From Flavobacteriales bacterium (GTDB lineage Bacteria > Bacteroidota > Bacteroidia > Flavobacteriales_D > Crocinitomicaceae), in contig CANMTO010000020.1 of the NCBI GenBank assembly GCA_947500755.1, positions 1 to 38,952 on the forward strand: 38,952 bases of DNA. Direction: 5' to 3'. Made by a program: the position numbers and the translations under genes. Under the pieces are notes generated by a model. That model was not told the origin of the DNA. It worked only from the letters and a program-made list of their open reading frames with translations, and did not search any database. Shown piece after piece: positions 9,259 through 16,776 of this stretch (the first letter of the stretch is position 1; every line of letters begins with the position of its first letter).

Positions 9259-10686
9259 GTGAAATTGCTTGTAGCAATAATTGCAGGAGGCATTGTAGGC
9301 ATACTCATGGGCTTAGCTTTTTATTTCGATTGGCTTTATCTGTTGGCTATTCCTATTCTTCTTGCCGTATTATATGTAGCCATCTATCACATCGATTTTT
9401 TATTTCAATCGATTGTCTTTTTCACGCCGCTTTCTGTAAATATCGAAGAATATACAGATCAATTCGGCCTGTTTCTTCCCACTGAACCCTTACTCTTTGG
9501 TATTATGCTCTTGCTCGTTTATTATCAATTAAAAGCGCCCATTATCGATTTGGGCTTTTTTAAACATCCGCTTATTTTAATGCTAATTGGATACTTAGCT
9601 TGGTTGGTGATAAGTAGTATAACGAGCACTCATCCGTTGGTTTCCTTTAAATCCCTGTTGTCTCGACTTTGGTTCATTATTCCTATATTATTTTTTGGCC
9701 CAGTTTTATTGACAAAAAGGGGATCAATCCCACGGTTTTTTTTGTTGTTAACTATAGGAACCGTTTTGGTTATTGTTTATACGCTGTTAAACCATGCCAG
9801 CTATGGGTTTGGTGAAAAAGAAAGCCATTGGGTGATGTCACCTTTTTATAAAGACCACACCATTTATGGAGCGGCAGTAGCCCTGGTTTTTCCATTTCCT
9901 CTTATGTTGTTTTTGATGAAAAAACAAACCCCCTTATCTACATTAATTTTAGGATTACTTTTTTTAATCATTGTATTGGGTTTATATTTTTCATATACTC
10001 GAGCGGCGTGGTTAAGCGTATTTGGTGCCTTGGTAGTTCTTGTACTGGTATTTTTTAAGGTAAGATTCACCTATGTATTAGTACTTGTAATGTTCGCATT
10101 TGGGGTTTTATTATGGAAGCAAGATTCAATACAGATGGAATTAGCAAGGAATAAAACAGAACACACCACAGAGGCATTTGATGAACGGATTCAAAGTGCG
10201 GCAAATGTTACAACCGATGCATCGAATTTGGAGCGCATTAATCGGTGGTCGTGTGCCCTTGAAATGTTCAAAGAACGTCCTGTTTTTGGCTTCGGCCCAG
10301 CAACCTATGCATTTGAATATGCCCGCTTTCAAGAACCGGAAAATCTAACAATTATTTCGACAAACTTTGGCGACATGGGCAATGCACACAGTGAGTATTT
10401 AAGCGCGTTATCAGAAACCGGATTCGTGGGTTTTGTACTGTTTGTGCTCTTTGTCGTTGGCGTATTTTATTATCTAATAACATTCATTCAGCGTGCTCGG
10501 GGCGTAAATCATTCTTACTTCATCATCGGAATGGGCATGTTGTTTTCTCTTTCCACCTATTTTATTCACGCATTTCTGAATAATTTTTTAGACACAGATA
10601 AAGCTGCAGTGCCGGTTTATGGCATGATTGCGGTGTTATTCTTGCTAAACAGCCGCCTAACGACTCAACCAAACGGAAGGATTTAA
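9259..10686 (+). CDS. O-antigen ligase/polymerase family membrane protein (Wzy/WaaL-like)
   Basis: 475 residues from the GTG at 9259, chosen because it sits 2 bases after the Wzz-like stop and begins directly with a membrane helix (KLLVAIIAGG); a GTG at 9223 would overlap the previous gene by 34 bases. About 10-12 membrane helices are present. A large periplasmic loop near the C-terminal third holds the Wzy_C signature (INRWSCALEMF, PVFGFGPATY, NAHSEYLSALSETG), which includes the conserved Arg and His region of O-antigen ligases. It either polymerises lipid-linked repeat units or ligates glycan to an acceptor; sequence alone does not separate these. Its 3' end overlaps the convergent EnvC-like gene by 30 bases. 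Confidence 0.85.
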   Translation: MKLLVAIIAGGIVGILMGLAFYFDWLYLLAIPILLAVLYVAIYHIDFLFQSIVFFTPLSVNIEEYTDQFGLFLPTEPLLFGIMLLLVYYQLKAPIIDLGFFKHPLILMLIGYLAWLVISSITSTHPLVSFKSLLSRLWFIIPILFFGPVLLTKRGSIPRFFLLLTIGTVLVIVYTLLNHASYGFGEKESHWVMSPFYKDHTIYGAAVALVFPFPLMLFLMKKQTPLSTLILGLLFLIIVLGLYFSYTRAAWLSVFGALVVLVLVFFKVRFTYVLVLVMFAFGVLLWKQDSIQMELARNKTEHTTEAFDERIQSAANVTTDASNLERINRWSCALEMFKERPVFGFGPATYAFEYARFQEPENLTIISTNFGDMGNAHSEYLSALSETGFVGFVLFVLFVVGVFYYLITFIQRARGVNHSYFIIGMGMLFSLSTYFIHAFLNNFLDTDKAAVPVYGMIAVLFLLNSRLTTQPNGRI

Positions 10687-11931
10687 GGGGGTAGTATTGA
10701 TTCCGCTTACGCTGTGGATTTCGAAATGTAGGGTGGAGATATTACCTTCGGTAATGAGCGTCCCTATGGATTGTTTGCTGCTTACTTCTTGACCAACACT
10801 TACAGATACAGAGGACAAGTTGCTATACACGGAACGATAATTTCCATGTTTGATTATTACTACTTTACCTGCACCAGCAATGCTAAATACAGAACTCACT
10901 TCGCCATCATAAACGGCTCGTACAGTAGATCCTGCGCTGCAGGAAATGTCAATCCCATTATTGTTTTCATAAACATCTCTTAGTGTTGGGTGCGCGTTTC
11001 TACCAAATCGACTCGTTATGGTGCCGTTACTTACCGGAGAGGGTAATCCGCCCTTGTTAGATTCAAAGTTTTTACCAGCAATCGTGCCTTCTGAGGATAG
11101 ATTTTCAGGTTTATATGTCGGAGTGGATGTTTTAGCTGGGGATTTATTCGTTTCGGTTGGAGTTGTTGCCTTAACATTCTCTTTTTCTTTCCTTCGTTTT
11201 TCTTCTTTGCGCGCCTCAGCTAAGATGGCTGATTGAATTTGACCCTCAATTTTTTTACGTTTTTTTTCTTCTTCCTTGAGTTGAACTAATAATTTTTCCT
11301 CTTCTTTCTTGAGCTTGGTATAGGATTTTTCTTTTTGTTGTTTGTCAGCTTCAATTTTTTCCTTTTCAGCTTTTTTTTCATGTAACGTAAGTTCCTTTTC
11401 TGTTTTTTCAGTATGAATCTGAGCAATCTCACGTTCAATTAACGACTGATGTTGTTTAATAAGGTCAACTTGACGTCGCTGCAAATGAGCAACCTTTTTA
11501 AGGTAACTATTTCTACGAACCGCCTCTTGATACGTATTAGCAGATAGAAGGAACATAAGCCGACCTGTATTATTTCTTTTTTTATAGGCAAAACGCAGCA
11601 TTTTTCGGTATTGATCTTTAAGTCTGACCAATCGTTTTTTTAACCTACTTACATCTTGTTTTTTCTGCAGTATTTTAATATCAGCCATTTTTACCTGACT
11701 ATCGAAAACTCTTACTAAGGCTTCTCTGCTCTTTATTTGATTATCCAAGAGCCTAACTTCGTGTAATGAATTATTAGTGTTTGCTTGAACTTTTTTTAGT
11801 AACGATTTGGTTTGAGATATTTTCTTTTCAAGCTTTCGCTGTTCTTTTTTTAAGTTGTCTGGGTTTTGCTGACTAAATCCAAATCCTATGTGAAAGAAAA
11901 ACACGAGTAATAAACTACTTGCAAGGCGCAT
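10657..11931 (-). CDS. EnvC-like murein hydrolase activator (coiled coil plus degenerate M23/LytM domain)
   Basis: 424 residues. Signal peptide ~1-20 (LLLVFFFHIGFGFSQ), long Lys/Glu-rich coiled coil ~25-255, Thr/Pro linker, then an M23 domain ~298-424 (SRFGRNAHP, LHFEIH). The usual HxGxD motif reads Asn324-x-x-x-Asp328, the usual YAHL His is Asn371, and the first His of HxH is Thr400. So one zinc ligand and both catalytic His are lost, while Asp328 and His402 remain. This is the pattern of EnvC, which activates amidases and does not itself cut peptidoglycan. Length and architecture match EnvC (about 420 residues). It is the last gene of the dut operon, overlapping the DUF4292 gene by 17 bases. 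The amidase partner is not in the window. Confidence 0.87.
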   Translation of the reverse strand: MRLASSLLLVFFFHIGFGFSQQNPDNLKKEQRKLEKKISQTKSLLKKVQANTNNSLHEVRLLDNQIKSREALVRVFDSQVKMADIKILQKKQDVSRLKKRLVRLKDQYRKMLRFAYKKRNNTGRLMFLLSANTYQEAVRRNSYLKKVAHLQRRQVDLIKQHQSLIEREIAQIHTEKTEKELTLHEKKAEKEKIEADKQQKEKSYTKLKKEEEKLLVQLKEEEKKRKKIEGQIQSAILAEARKEEKRRKEKENVKATTPTETNKSPAKTSTPTYKPENLSSEGTIAGKNFESNKGGLPSPVSNGTITSRFGRNAHPTLRDVYENNNGIDISCSAGSTVRAVYDGEVSSVFSIAGAGKVVIIKHGNYRSVYSNLSSVSVSVGQEVSSKQSIGTLITEGNISTLHFEIHSVSGINTTPLNPSVWLSR

Positions 11932-12718
11932 AATCGTCGGGTATTTGTATATAAATCTCTTGTGGGCTATTCAGCTCGAATTTGTCGTACGTCAAAATCA
12001 CGCGGATGTTCTGTTCTTTGGTTTTTATAGAAACATGAATAAGTGAAGGGATATCCATGAGTCCATGCTTAACCCATTGATCATATTGTATGATTACTTC
12101 TGTTAAATCTTCAGGAATAAATAGGCGTTGCCATGACAAACGAGGTGATTTCACAGAAGAACCATAGCGGTATTCGATGGGTTTTCCGCCGTCAAGTATT
12201 CCGCTCATATAAGTAGAGTCACCGCGCACATTAAATTCGCTTGTATACTGCGTGGAATCTTTGTATCCCAAAGGAAGTCCCAAGAATAGTTCTTGAATAT
12301 TCTTCATGGATAATTCAACGCCGAGGAGCTCTTTAAAGGAAGCAATTGGCTGCTTTCCAAAACACCGATCTTTTTTATTTACATAAAACAAACTGTCCGG
12401 AGTAGCTAGGGCATTAAAAATCGGAATTGAAGCAAACGATACAATGGCATTTATTGCGCTGTCTTTACTGCATTTTAAACTGGTTTTAAAGCTGAAACTT
12501 CTGCTTCCATCCGTATAGTTCGTTGTATACTTGCCATACATCCACCGCCACGATTGCGCATGAATACTATCGATCCAAGACGTTTTTTTTAGTTCCATTG
12601 GCACAGGTTCTGTTGGTGTCGCTAAGGCAATGGGATTTGTTGAAGCAGTATTGTTTCGCGCGCAAGAACTTATATTAATGCTAAACATACCGATCGAAAT
12701 GAGGAGAAGGGCTTTCAT
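11915..12718 (-). CDS. DUF4292 family lipoprotein
   Basis: 267 residues. The N-terminus is a lipoprotein signal with lipobox ending at Cys19 (MFSINISSCA). The rest is a mostly beta-rich soluble domain with the pattern I associate with DUF4292, a Bacteroidota family of unknown function (SWIDSIHAQSWRWMYGKYT near the start, FNALATPDSLFYVNKK in the middle, repeated beta strands at the end). The start ATG overlaps the stop of the TPR gene by 4 bases and its end overlaps the EnvC-like gene by 17, so translation is probably coupled. Presence between a TPR lipoprotein and an EnvC-like protein suggests an envelope-assembly role; some resemblance to LolA/LolB-type folds is possible but is inference. 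Confidence 0.75.
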   Translation of the reverse strand: MKALLLISIGMFSINISSCARNNTASTNPIALATPTEPVPMELKKTSWIDSIHAQSWRWMYGKYTTNYTDGSRSFSFKTSLKCSKDSAINAIVSFASIPIFNALATPDSLFYVNKKDRCFGKQPIASFKELLGVELSMKNIQELFLGLPLGYKDSTQYTSEFNVRGDSTYMSGILDGGKPIEYRYGSSVKSPRLSWQRLFIPEDLTEVIIQYDQWVKHGLMDIPSLIHVSIKTKEQNIRVILTYDKFELNSPQEIYIQIPDDYAPCK

Positions 12719-14388
12719 AACGATTTAATTTTTTGCTTTAGACGTTCAGTTTTGTTACCCAAACTCACGGCCTTTAACCAGTAGTCTTTTGCCTGTTTTA
12801 GGTTACCCGCCCGAAATGCACAATCTCCGAGCCATTCTTCTCCCAATTTTTGTGGATAACCGTGAATAATTGCTTTTTCTAACCAAGAATTCGCCAGAAG
12901 CAAGTCGTTTTTTATGTAGAACAGTCGACCCTTGATGGCCATGAATTTTGGATTGCTGGGTTCCCGCGTAAGGCATTCGGTAATTAAGGAGTCTGCATAG
13001 GACGTTAATTCAGAATAAATAAGTGCTTCATTGCCAATGTCGACTTTAAGTTCAAGATTTTCTGGTTGAAGCGTTATCGCTTGATTAAACCACGTTGTTG
13101 CATTGGTTACCTGACGTTTATTTAATGCTAAAATACCGCGCTGAAAGCTAAATTCCGCCACCAATGCTGGATCGTCACGGACAATCAGTTCACTTCCTGC
13201 ATCAAGTGCTTGTTCCGCATCATCCAATTGCCCAGTCTTGTTTTTAGCGATAGCCAGTGTTAGATATGGCATAGGCTGTACGGGAAACAATGCTTGGCAT
13301 TCAGAACTCAGGCGCACCAAGGAATCCCATTGCTCCTCCTTGTAAGTGATTAACAACAGTTGTTTCCAAATGGGGTAGGCCTCAGGATTTAACGCAACCG
13401 CTGCTTTATATTGAACGAGGGCTGAATCAGTCTGATTACATTGGACGAATAAATCCCCCAATAAGGTACGTCCGATCAGGACATTCGGCGAGGTCTGTAC
13501 AAAATTTTTAAATAAGGTGAGATTGTCTTCCGTACAGCCATTGCGTTTTTGTTTCGCCAATAAGATTTCCGACTTTTGTTCAATGCTGGGACCTGCTAAC
13601 AAAACCGCTTCAGCAAGCAGTTTTTCCCCGCGCGTAATTTGTCCCGTATTAATTAGATATTCACCAAAAACAAATTTTGCCATGCCATTTGTTGGGTCTG
13701 TATCGCATAGCTTTTCTAACAACGGAATTGCCTTATTGTGTTGATTCTGTTGGAAATATAAGTCAATTAAATTAGCCAAAAACAAGGGTTCATTTGGAAA
13801 TGCTTTTATCCCCTTTTCGAGCTGTTGAATGGCTTCTTTGGTGTCGTTTTGGGCCAAATTAATTTTGTACCGATTCAAAAATGTTTCAATCGAGATACCA
13901 AAAGTTGCTTCCTGCAGCGCAATGACTCGAACCGCCGCCTTGTAGTTTTTTGCTTGTAGATAGTTTTCAAACCCACCAAAATAATAAGAGCGCTCTCTGG
14001 GTTTCGAAGATATTAATTTACTAAAGATCAACCCGGCTTCATTATACTTGCCCATAGAGCTATACATAAAGGCAATTTCTGAAGATAAATACTCGTTATT
14101 TGGATCGGCCAACCCGGCCTTTAATAAGTATTTTGCAGATTCATCTAAGCGGCCTTGATCGTAATAAATTTTTGATTTTAAATATAAGGCCCCGTCATGC
14201 TCAGGGTTTAGGGCAATAACACGGGTGGCCATATTATCAGCCACTACGTAATCTCCTTTAAAGTAAGCCCTTAGTCCTTCGTGGTATTGTTGAACAATCG
14301 GAACATCGGCGTTCGTACTGGTTTCTTCAACAGTTTTACACCCCATTAAAGAACTGAGCAAGACGACAAAAAGTATGCGTTTATTCAT
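12715..14388 (-). CDS. TPR-repeat lipoprotein
   Basis: 557 residues from the ATG at 14388. An in-frame ATG at 14412 would add eight residues ahead of the signal and lies within the preceding gene; the chosen start gives a lipobox ending in Cys (LLSSLMGCKT). The remainder is tandem tetratricopeptide repeats of 34 residues over nearly the whole length (for example GDYVVADNMATRVIALNPEH, ALVQYKAAVALNPEA, ATTWFNQAITLQPEN). TPR superhelices mediate protein-protein binding; an outer-membrane or periplasmic scaffold is likely. The gene overlaps the nucleotidyltransferase end by 8 bases and the DUF4292 start by 4, in a five-gene minus-strand operon. No enzymatic motif is seen. Confidence 0.83.
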   Translation of the reverse strand: MNKRILFVVLLSSLMGCKTVEETSTNADVPIVQQYHEGLRAYFKGDYVVADNMATRVIALNPEHDGALYLKSKIYYDQGRLDESAKYLLKAGLADPNNEYLSSEIAFMYSSMGKYNEAGLIFSKLISSKPRERSYYFGGFENYLQAKNYKAAVRVIALQEATFGISIETFLNRYKINLAQNDTKEAIQQLEKGIKAFPNEPLFLANLIDLYFQQNQHNKAIPLLEKLCDTDPTNGMAKFVFGEYLINTGQITRGEKLLAEAVLLAGPSIEQKSEILLAKQKRNGCTEDNLTLFKNFVQTSPNVLIGRTLLGDLFVQCNQTDSALVQYKAAVALNPEAYPIWKQLLLITYKEEQWDSLVRLSSECQALFPVQPMPYLTLAIAKNKTGQLDDAEQALDAGSELIVRDDPALVAEFSFQRGILALNKRQVTNATTWFNQAITLQPENLELKVDIGNEALIYSELTSYADSLITECLTREPSNPKFMAIKGRLFYIKNDLLLANSWLEKAIIHGYPQKLGEEWLGDCAFRAGNLKQAKDYWLKAVSLGNKTERLKQKIKSL

Positions 14389-15391
14389 GCCATTCTGTAT
14401 AATCACCCACACTCAAATCTGACGCATTACCATGGATTTTCACATGACTTCCAATCATTGAACCCGCTAAATTCTTGTAAGAAATACTTGTTTTTTGTTG
14501 TACGATACTGTTTGATATAATCGTTTGTTTTATAACACTTCCGTCGCCTAAACTCACATGTGGCCCTACAATAGAGTTTGAAATCACTACGTTTTCTCCA
14601 ATGAAGCAGGGGGGAATCACCACGCTTTGTGAGATCACCGCAGAACTTGAAACGCTTAATTTACCATCCATTTGATCATAATCTAACACACGTGCATTCG
14701 TTTCAACGGTAACGGTTTTATTCCCACAGTCTAACCATTCTTGAACTTCCCCAGGTTTAAATATCGTTCCTTTTTCAGTGAGTCTTCTGAGTGCATCTGG
14801 TAATTGGTATTCTCCACTTTTTATGACACCATGGTCCACCAAATAACAGAGTTCTTCATGTAAGGCCTCCCCCTTTCTAAAATAATAAATACCAATCATC
14901 GCTAGGTCAGAAACAAATTCTGCGGGCTTTTCAACAAAGTCAATAATTTCGTTGCGCTCGTTCATTTTTATCACCCCAAATTGTTCTGGGTTAGTGATTC
15001 GTTTTACCCACAAAATCCCCTCATCGGTTGGGTCAATTGAGAAATCGGCTCTAAATAAGGTGTCTGCGAAAGCAACCACTACCGGGCCCTCCAATAAGGG
15101 CTCAGCACATAATACCGCATGCCCAGTCCCAAGAGGCGTTAATTGATGAAATATATGCCCCTTTGCACCAAATGAGGCTGCGATTTCACACAATTCACGT
15201 TCTGTTTCTTCTCCAAAGTCCCCGGTTACAAAGCCGATATGTTCAATCGCGGTACCGCACACGGAAGCAATGTCAGCCACTAAGCGATGAACAATGGGAA
15301 TCCCACCAACAGGAATTAGTGGTTTAGGTATGGTTAAGGTATGGGGCCTCAGCCTACTGCCTCTTCCTGCCATCGGGATTATTATATTCAT
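14381..15391 (-). CDS. Sugar-phosphate nucleotidyltransferase with left-handed beta-helix C-terminus
   Basis: 336 residues from the ATG at 15391, which puts the nucleotide-binding motif at its usual place near the N-terminus (MAGRGSRLRPHT at ~7-18, then KPLIPVGG). A longer reading from 15436 would overlap dut. Residues 1-~235 are a GT-A-like nucleotidyltransferase fold (VVAFADTLF, FVEKPAEF, WLDCGN). Residues ~255-325 show hexapeptide-like repeats (VVIPPCFIGENVVISNSIVG), typical of GlmU/RmlA-long type enzymes. The enzyme should make an NDP-sugar from a sugar-1-phosphate and NTP; sugar and nucleotide specificity cannot be read. The gene begins 7 bases after dut. Confidence 0.86.
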   Translation of the reverse strand: MNIIIPMAGRGSRLRPHTLTIPKPLIPVGGIPIVHRLVADIASVCGTAIEHIGFVTGDFGEETERELCEIAASFGAKGHIFHQLTPLGTGHAVLCAEPLLEGPVVVAFADTLFRADFSIDPTDEGILWVKRITNPEQFGVIKMNERNEIIDFVEKPAEFVSDLAMIGIYYFRKGEALHEELCYLVDHGVIKSGEYQLPDALRRLTEKGTIFKPGEVQEWLDCGNKTVTVETNARVLDYDQMDGKLSVSSSAVISQSVVIPPCFIGENVVISNSIVGPHVSLGDGSVIKQTIISNSIVQQKTSISYKNLAGSMIGSHVKIHGNASDLSVGDYTEWHE

Positions 15392-15398
15392 AGTCAGT

Positions 15399-15833
15399 TT
15401 AGTTTTTCCCAGTACTGCCAAACCCATCAGCACCACGGATAGATGAGTTTAACGTATCGGATTCAATTAATGTCACATGTATTACTGGGCAAAACACCAA
15501 TTGTGCAATACGGTCATTTGGCTCAATGATAAAGTCCTCACCAGAAAGATTAATAAGAATAACCCCAACCTCTCCTCGATAATCTGAATCTACCGTACCG
15601 GGGGTGTTTAGCACTGTAATTCCTTTCTTCAGGGCAAGGCCGCTTCGAGGCCTAACTTGGCACTCGATTCCCGATGGGAGCTCTAGATATAATCCGGTAG
15701 GGATCAAACTGCGTTCTCCAGGAGAAACACAAATCGCCTCTGTTAGGTTCGCCCGCACATCCATTCCTGCGGCGCCTGATGTCTCGTAGCTGGGCAGTGG
15801 ACACCGTCCTTTATTGCTGATTTTTATATTCAT
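15399..15833 (-). CDS. dut: Deoxyuridine 5'-triphosphate nucleotidohydrolase (dUTPase)
   Basis: 144 residues, normal for the trimeric dUTPases. All five conserved motifs are present: AAGMDVRA (21-28), RPRSGLA (61-67), the uracil-binding segment VLNTPGTVDSDYRGE (74-88) with its Asp, PNDRIAQL (105-112) and the C-terminal RGADGFGSTG (133-142). It hydrolyses dUTP to dUMP and pyrophosphate, keeping uracil out of DNA and supplying dTMP synthesis. It is the first gene of the minus-strand operon that continues into nucleotidyltransferase, TPR, DUF4292 and EnvC-like genes. A TAATTTTG promoter box lies 16 bases ahead of the start. Confidence 0.97.
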   Translation of the reverse strand: MNIKISNKGRCPLPSYETSGAAGMDVRANLTEAICVSPGERSLIPTGLYLELPSGIECQVRPRSGLALKKGITVLNTPGTVDSDYRGEVGVILINLSGEDFIIEPNDRIAQLVFCPVIHVTLIESDTLNSSIRGADGFGSTGKN

Positions 15834-15849
15834 AGATTAACAATGCAGT

Positions 15850-15857
15850 CAAAATTA
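15850..15857 (-). promoter_or_regulatory. Probable -7 box (TAATTTTG) for the dut operon
   Basis: On the minus strand TAATTTTG matches TAnnTTTG exactly, 16 bases before the dut ATG. The -33 element is unclear; a TTTC lies about 16 bases upstream. Confidence 0.45.
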
Positions 15858-15933
15858 TACAAAGCATTTATATGAAATTATGCTTTCTAAAGGATTAATC
15901 AACAATCGAGCGTTTATCAATCGCCGAAAGCAC

Positions 15934-15941
15934 TAAATTTG
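15934..15941 (+). promoter_or_regulatory. Probable -7 box (TAAATTTG) for the M48 protease gene
   Basis: TAAATTTG matches TAnnTTTG exactly, with TTTA at 15913-15916, 17 bases upstream, as a possible -33 element. Only 4 bases separate it from the ATG at 15946, so the transcript would start at or beside the start codon (or translation begins at the second ATG, 15955). Confidence 0.5.
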
Positions 15942-15945
15942 TGTT

Positions 15946-16731
15946 ATGAAACGCATGTTATTTATTTTGGGGTGTTGTACCACATTCTTTATGGGTTGTG
16001 GTTCTGCTGAAAATGCCGTTAACTTCTTTTCGTTACAAGATGATCTTGCCTTAGGAGAACAAGTTCGCGAAGAAATTGAAGGCGACAGCAGCGATATGAT
16101 CATATTAGATTCCACCGCATATCCCACAATTTATGGGTATTTATATAGCATAAGGGATTCATTGCTCAACAGTGGACAAGTACGTTTTAAAACTGAATTC
16201 CCTTGGAGGATAAGAATCATCCAAGACGACTCCACCTTGAATGCTTTTTGCGCACCCGGTGGCTATATTTACATATACACAGGAATATTAAAATATTTAG
16301 AGGCAGAGGATCAATTAGCGGGGGTATTAGGACACGAGATGGGACATGCAGACCTCAGACACAGTACGCGACAACTCACCAAAATGTATGGTGTTCAAAC
16401 GCTCATTAGTTTGGTCGCGGGAGATCGAGCATTAATTAAGCAGGTCACCAGTTCGCTCATTGGGCTTTCCTTTTCACGCACGCACGAGAAAGAAGCAGAC
16501 GAGTGCTCCGTAAAATATTTGTGTCCAACCACCTATAACTCAGATGCCGGGGCCTTGTTTTTTGAGAAAATCTCCAAAGAAGAGGGGGGCCGTCCCCCAG
16601 AAATATTAAGCACACACCCAGACCCAGGAAACCGAATTGAAGCGTACAGAGCCCATAAACAGACCTATGGATGCTTAGGAGCCTTCGCCCAAAAGGAGCG
16701 GTATCAGAAAATGATAAAAACCCTTCCTTAA
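15946..16731 (+). CDS. M48 family zinc metalloprotease, lipoprotein
   Basis: 261 residues. The N-terminus is a lipoprotein signal (FILGCCTTFFMGCGS, Cys18 the probable lipidated residue). The zinc site is HEMGH (His130, Glu131, His134) with third ligand Glu183 in EKEADE, as in M48 proteases. The segment FCAPGGYIYIYTGIL before the metal motif is the usual M48 substrate-side strand. Such single-domain M48 lipoproteins (BepA/LoiP-like, without the BepA TPR tail) act in periplasmic or outer-membrane protein quality control; that role is inferred from family. Size is normal for the short members. An alternative start at the fourth codon keeps the same lipobox. Confidence 0.9.
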   Translation: MKRMLFILGCCTTFFMGCGSAENAVNFFSLQDDLALGEQVREEIEGDSSDMIILDSTAYPTIYGYLYSIRDSLLNSGQVRFKTEFPWRIRIIQDDSTLNAFCAPGGYIYIYTGILKYLEAEDQLAGVLGHEMGHADLRHSTRQLTKMYGVQTLISLVAGDRALIKQVTSSLIGLSFSRTHEKEADECSVKYLCPTTYNSDAGALFFEKISKEEGGRPPEILSTHPDPGNRIEAYRAHKQTYGCLGAFAQKERYQKMIKTLP

Positions 16732-16746
16732 ACCAATGAACCGTGT

Positions 16747-16754
16747 TATTTTTG
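16747..16754 (+). promoter_or_regulatory. Probable -7 box (TATTTTTG) for serS
   Basis: TATTTTTG matches TAnnTTTG, 22 bases before the serS ATG, in the 45-base gap after the M48 gene. I see no good TTTG-like -33 element, so this is moderate evidence. Confidence 0.4.
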
Positions 16755-16776
16755 TAATAAATCACTTTAACCACAC

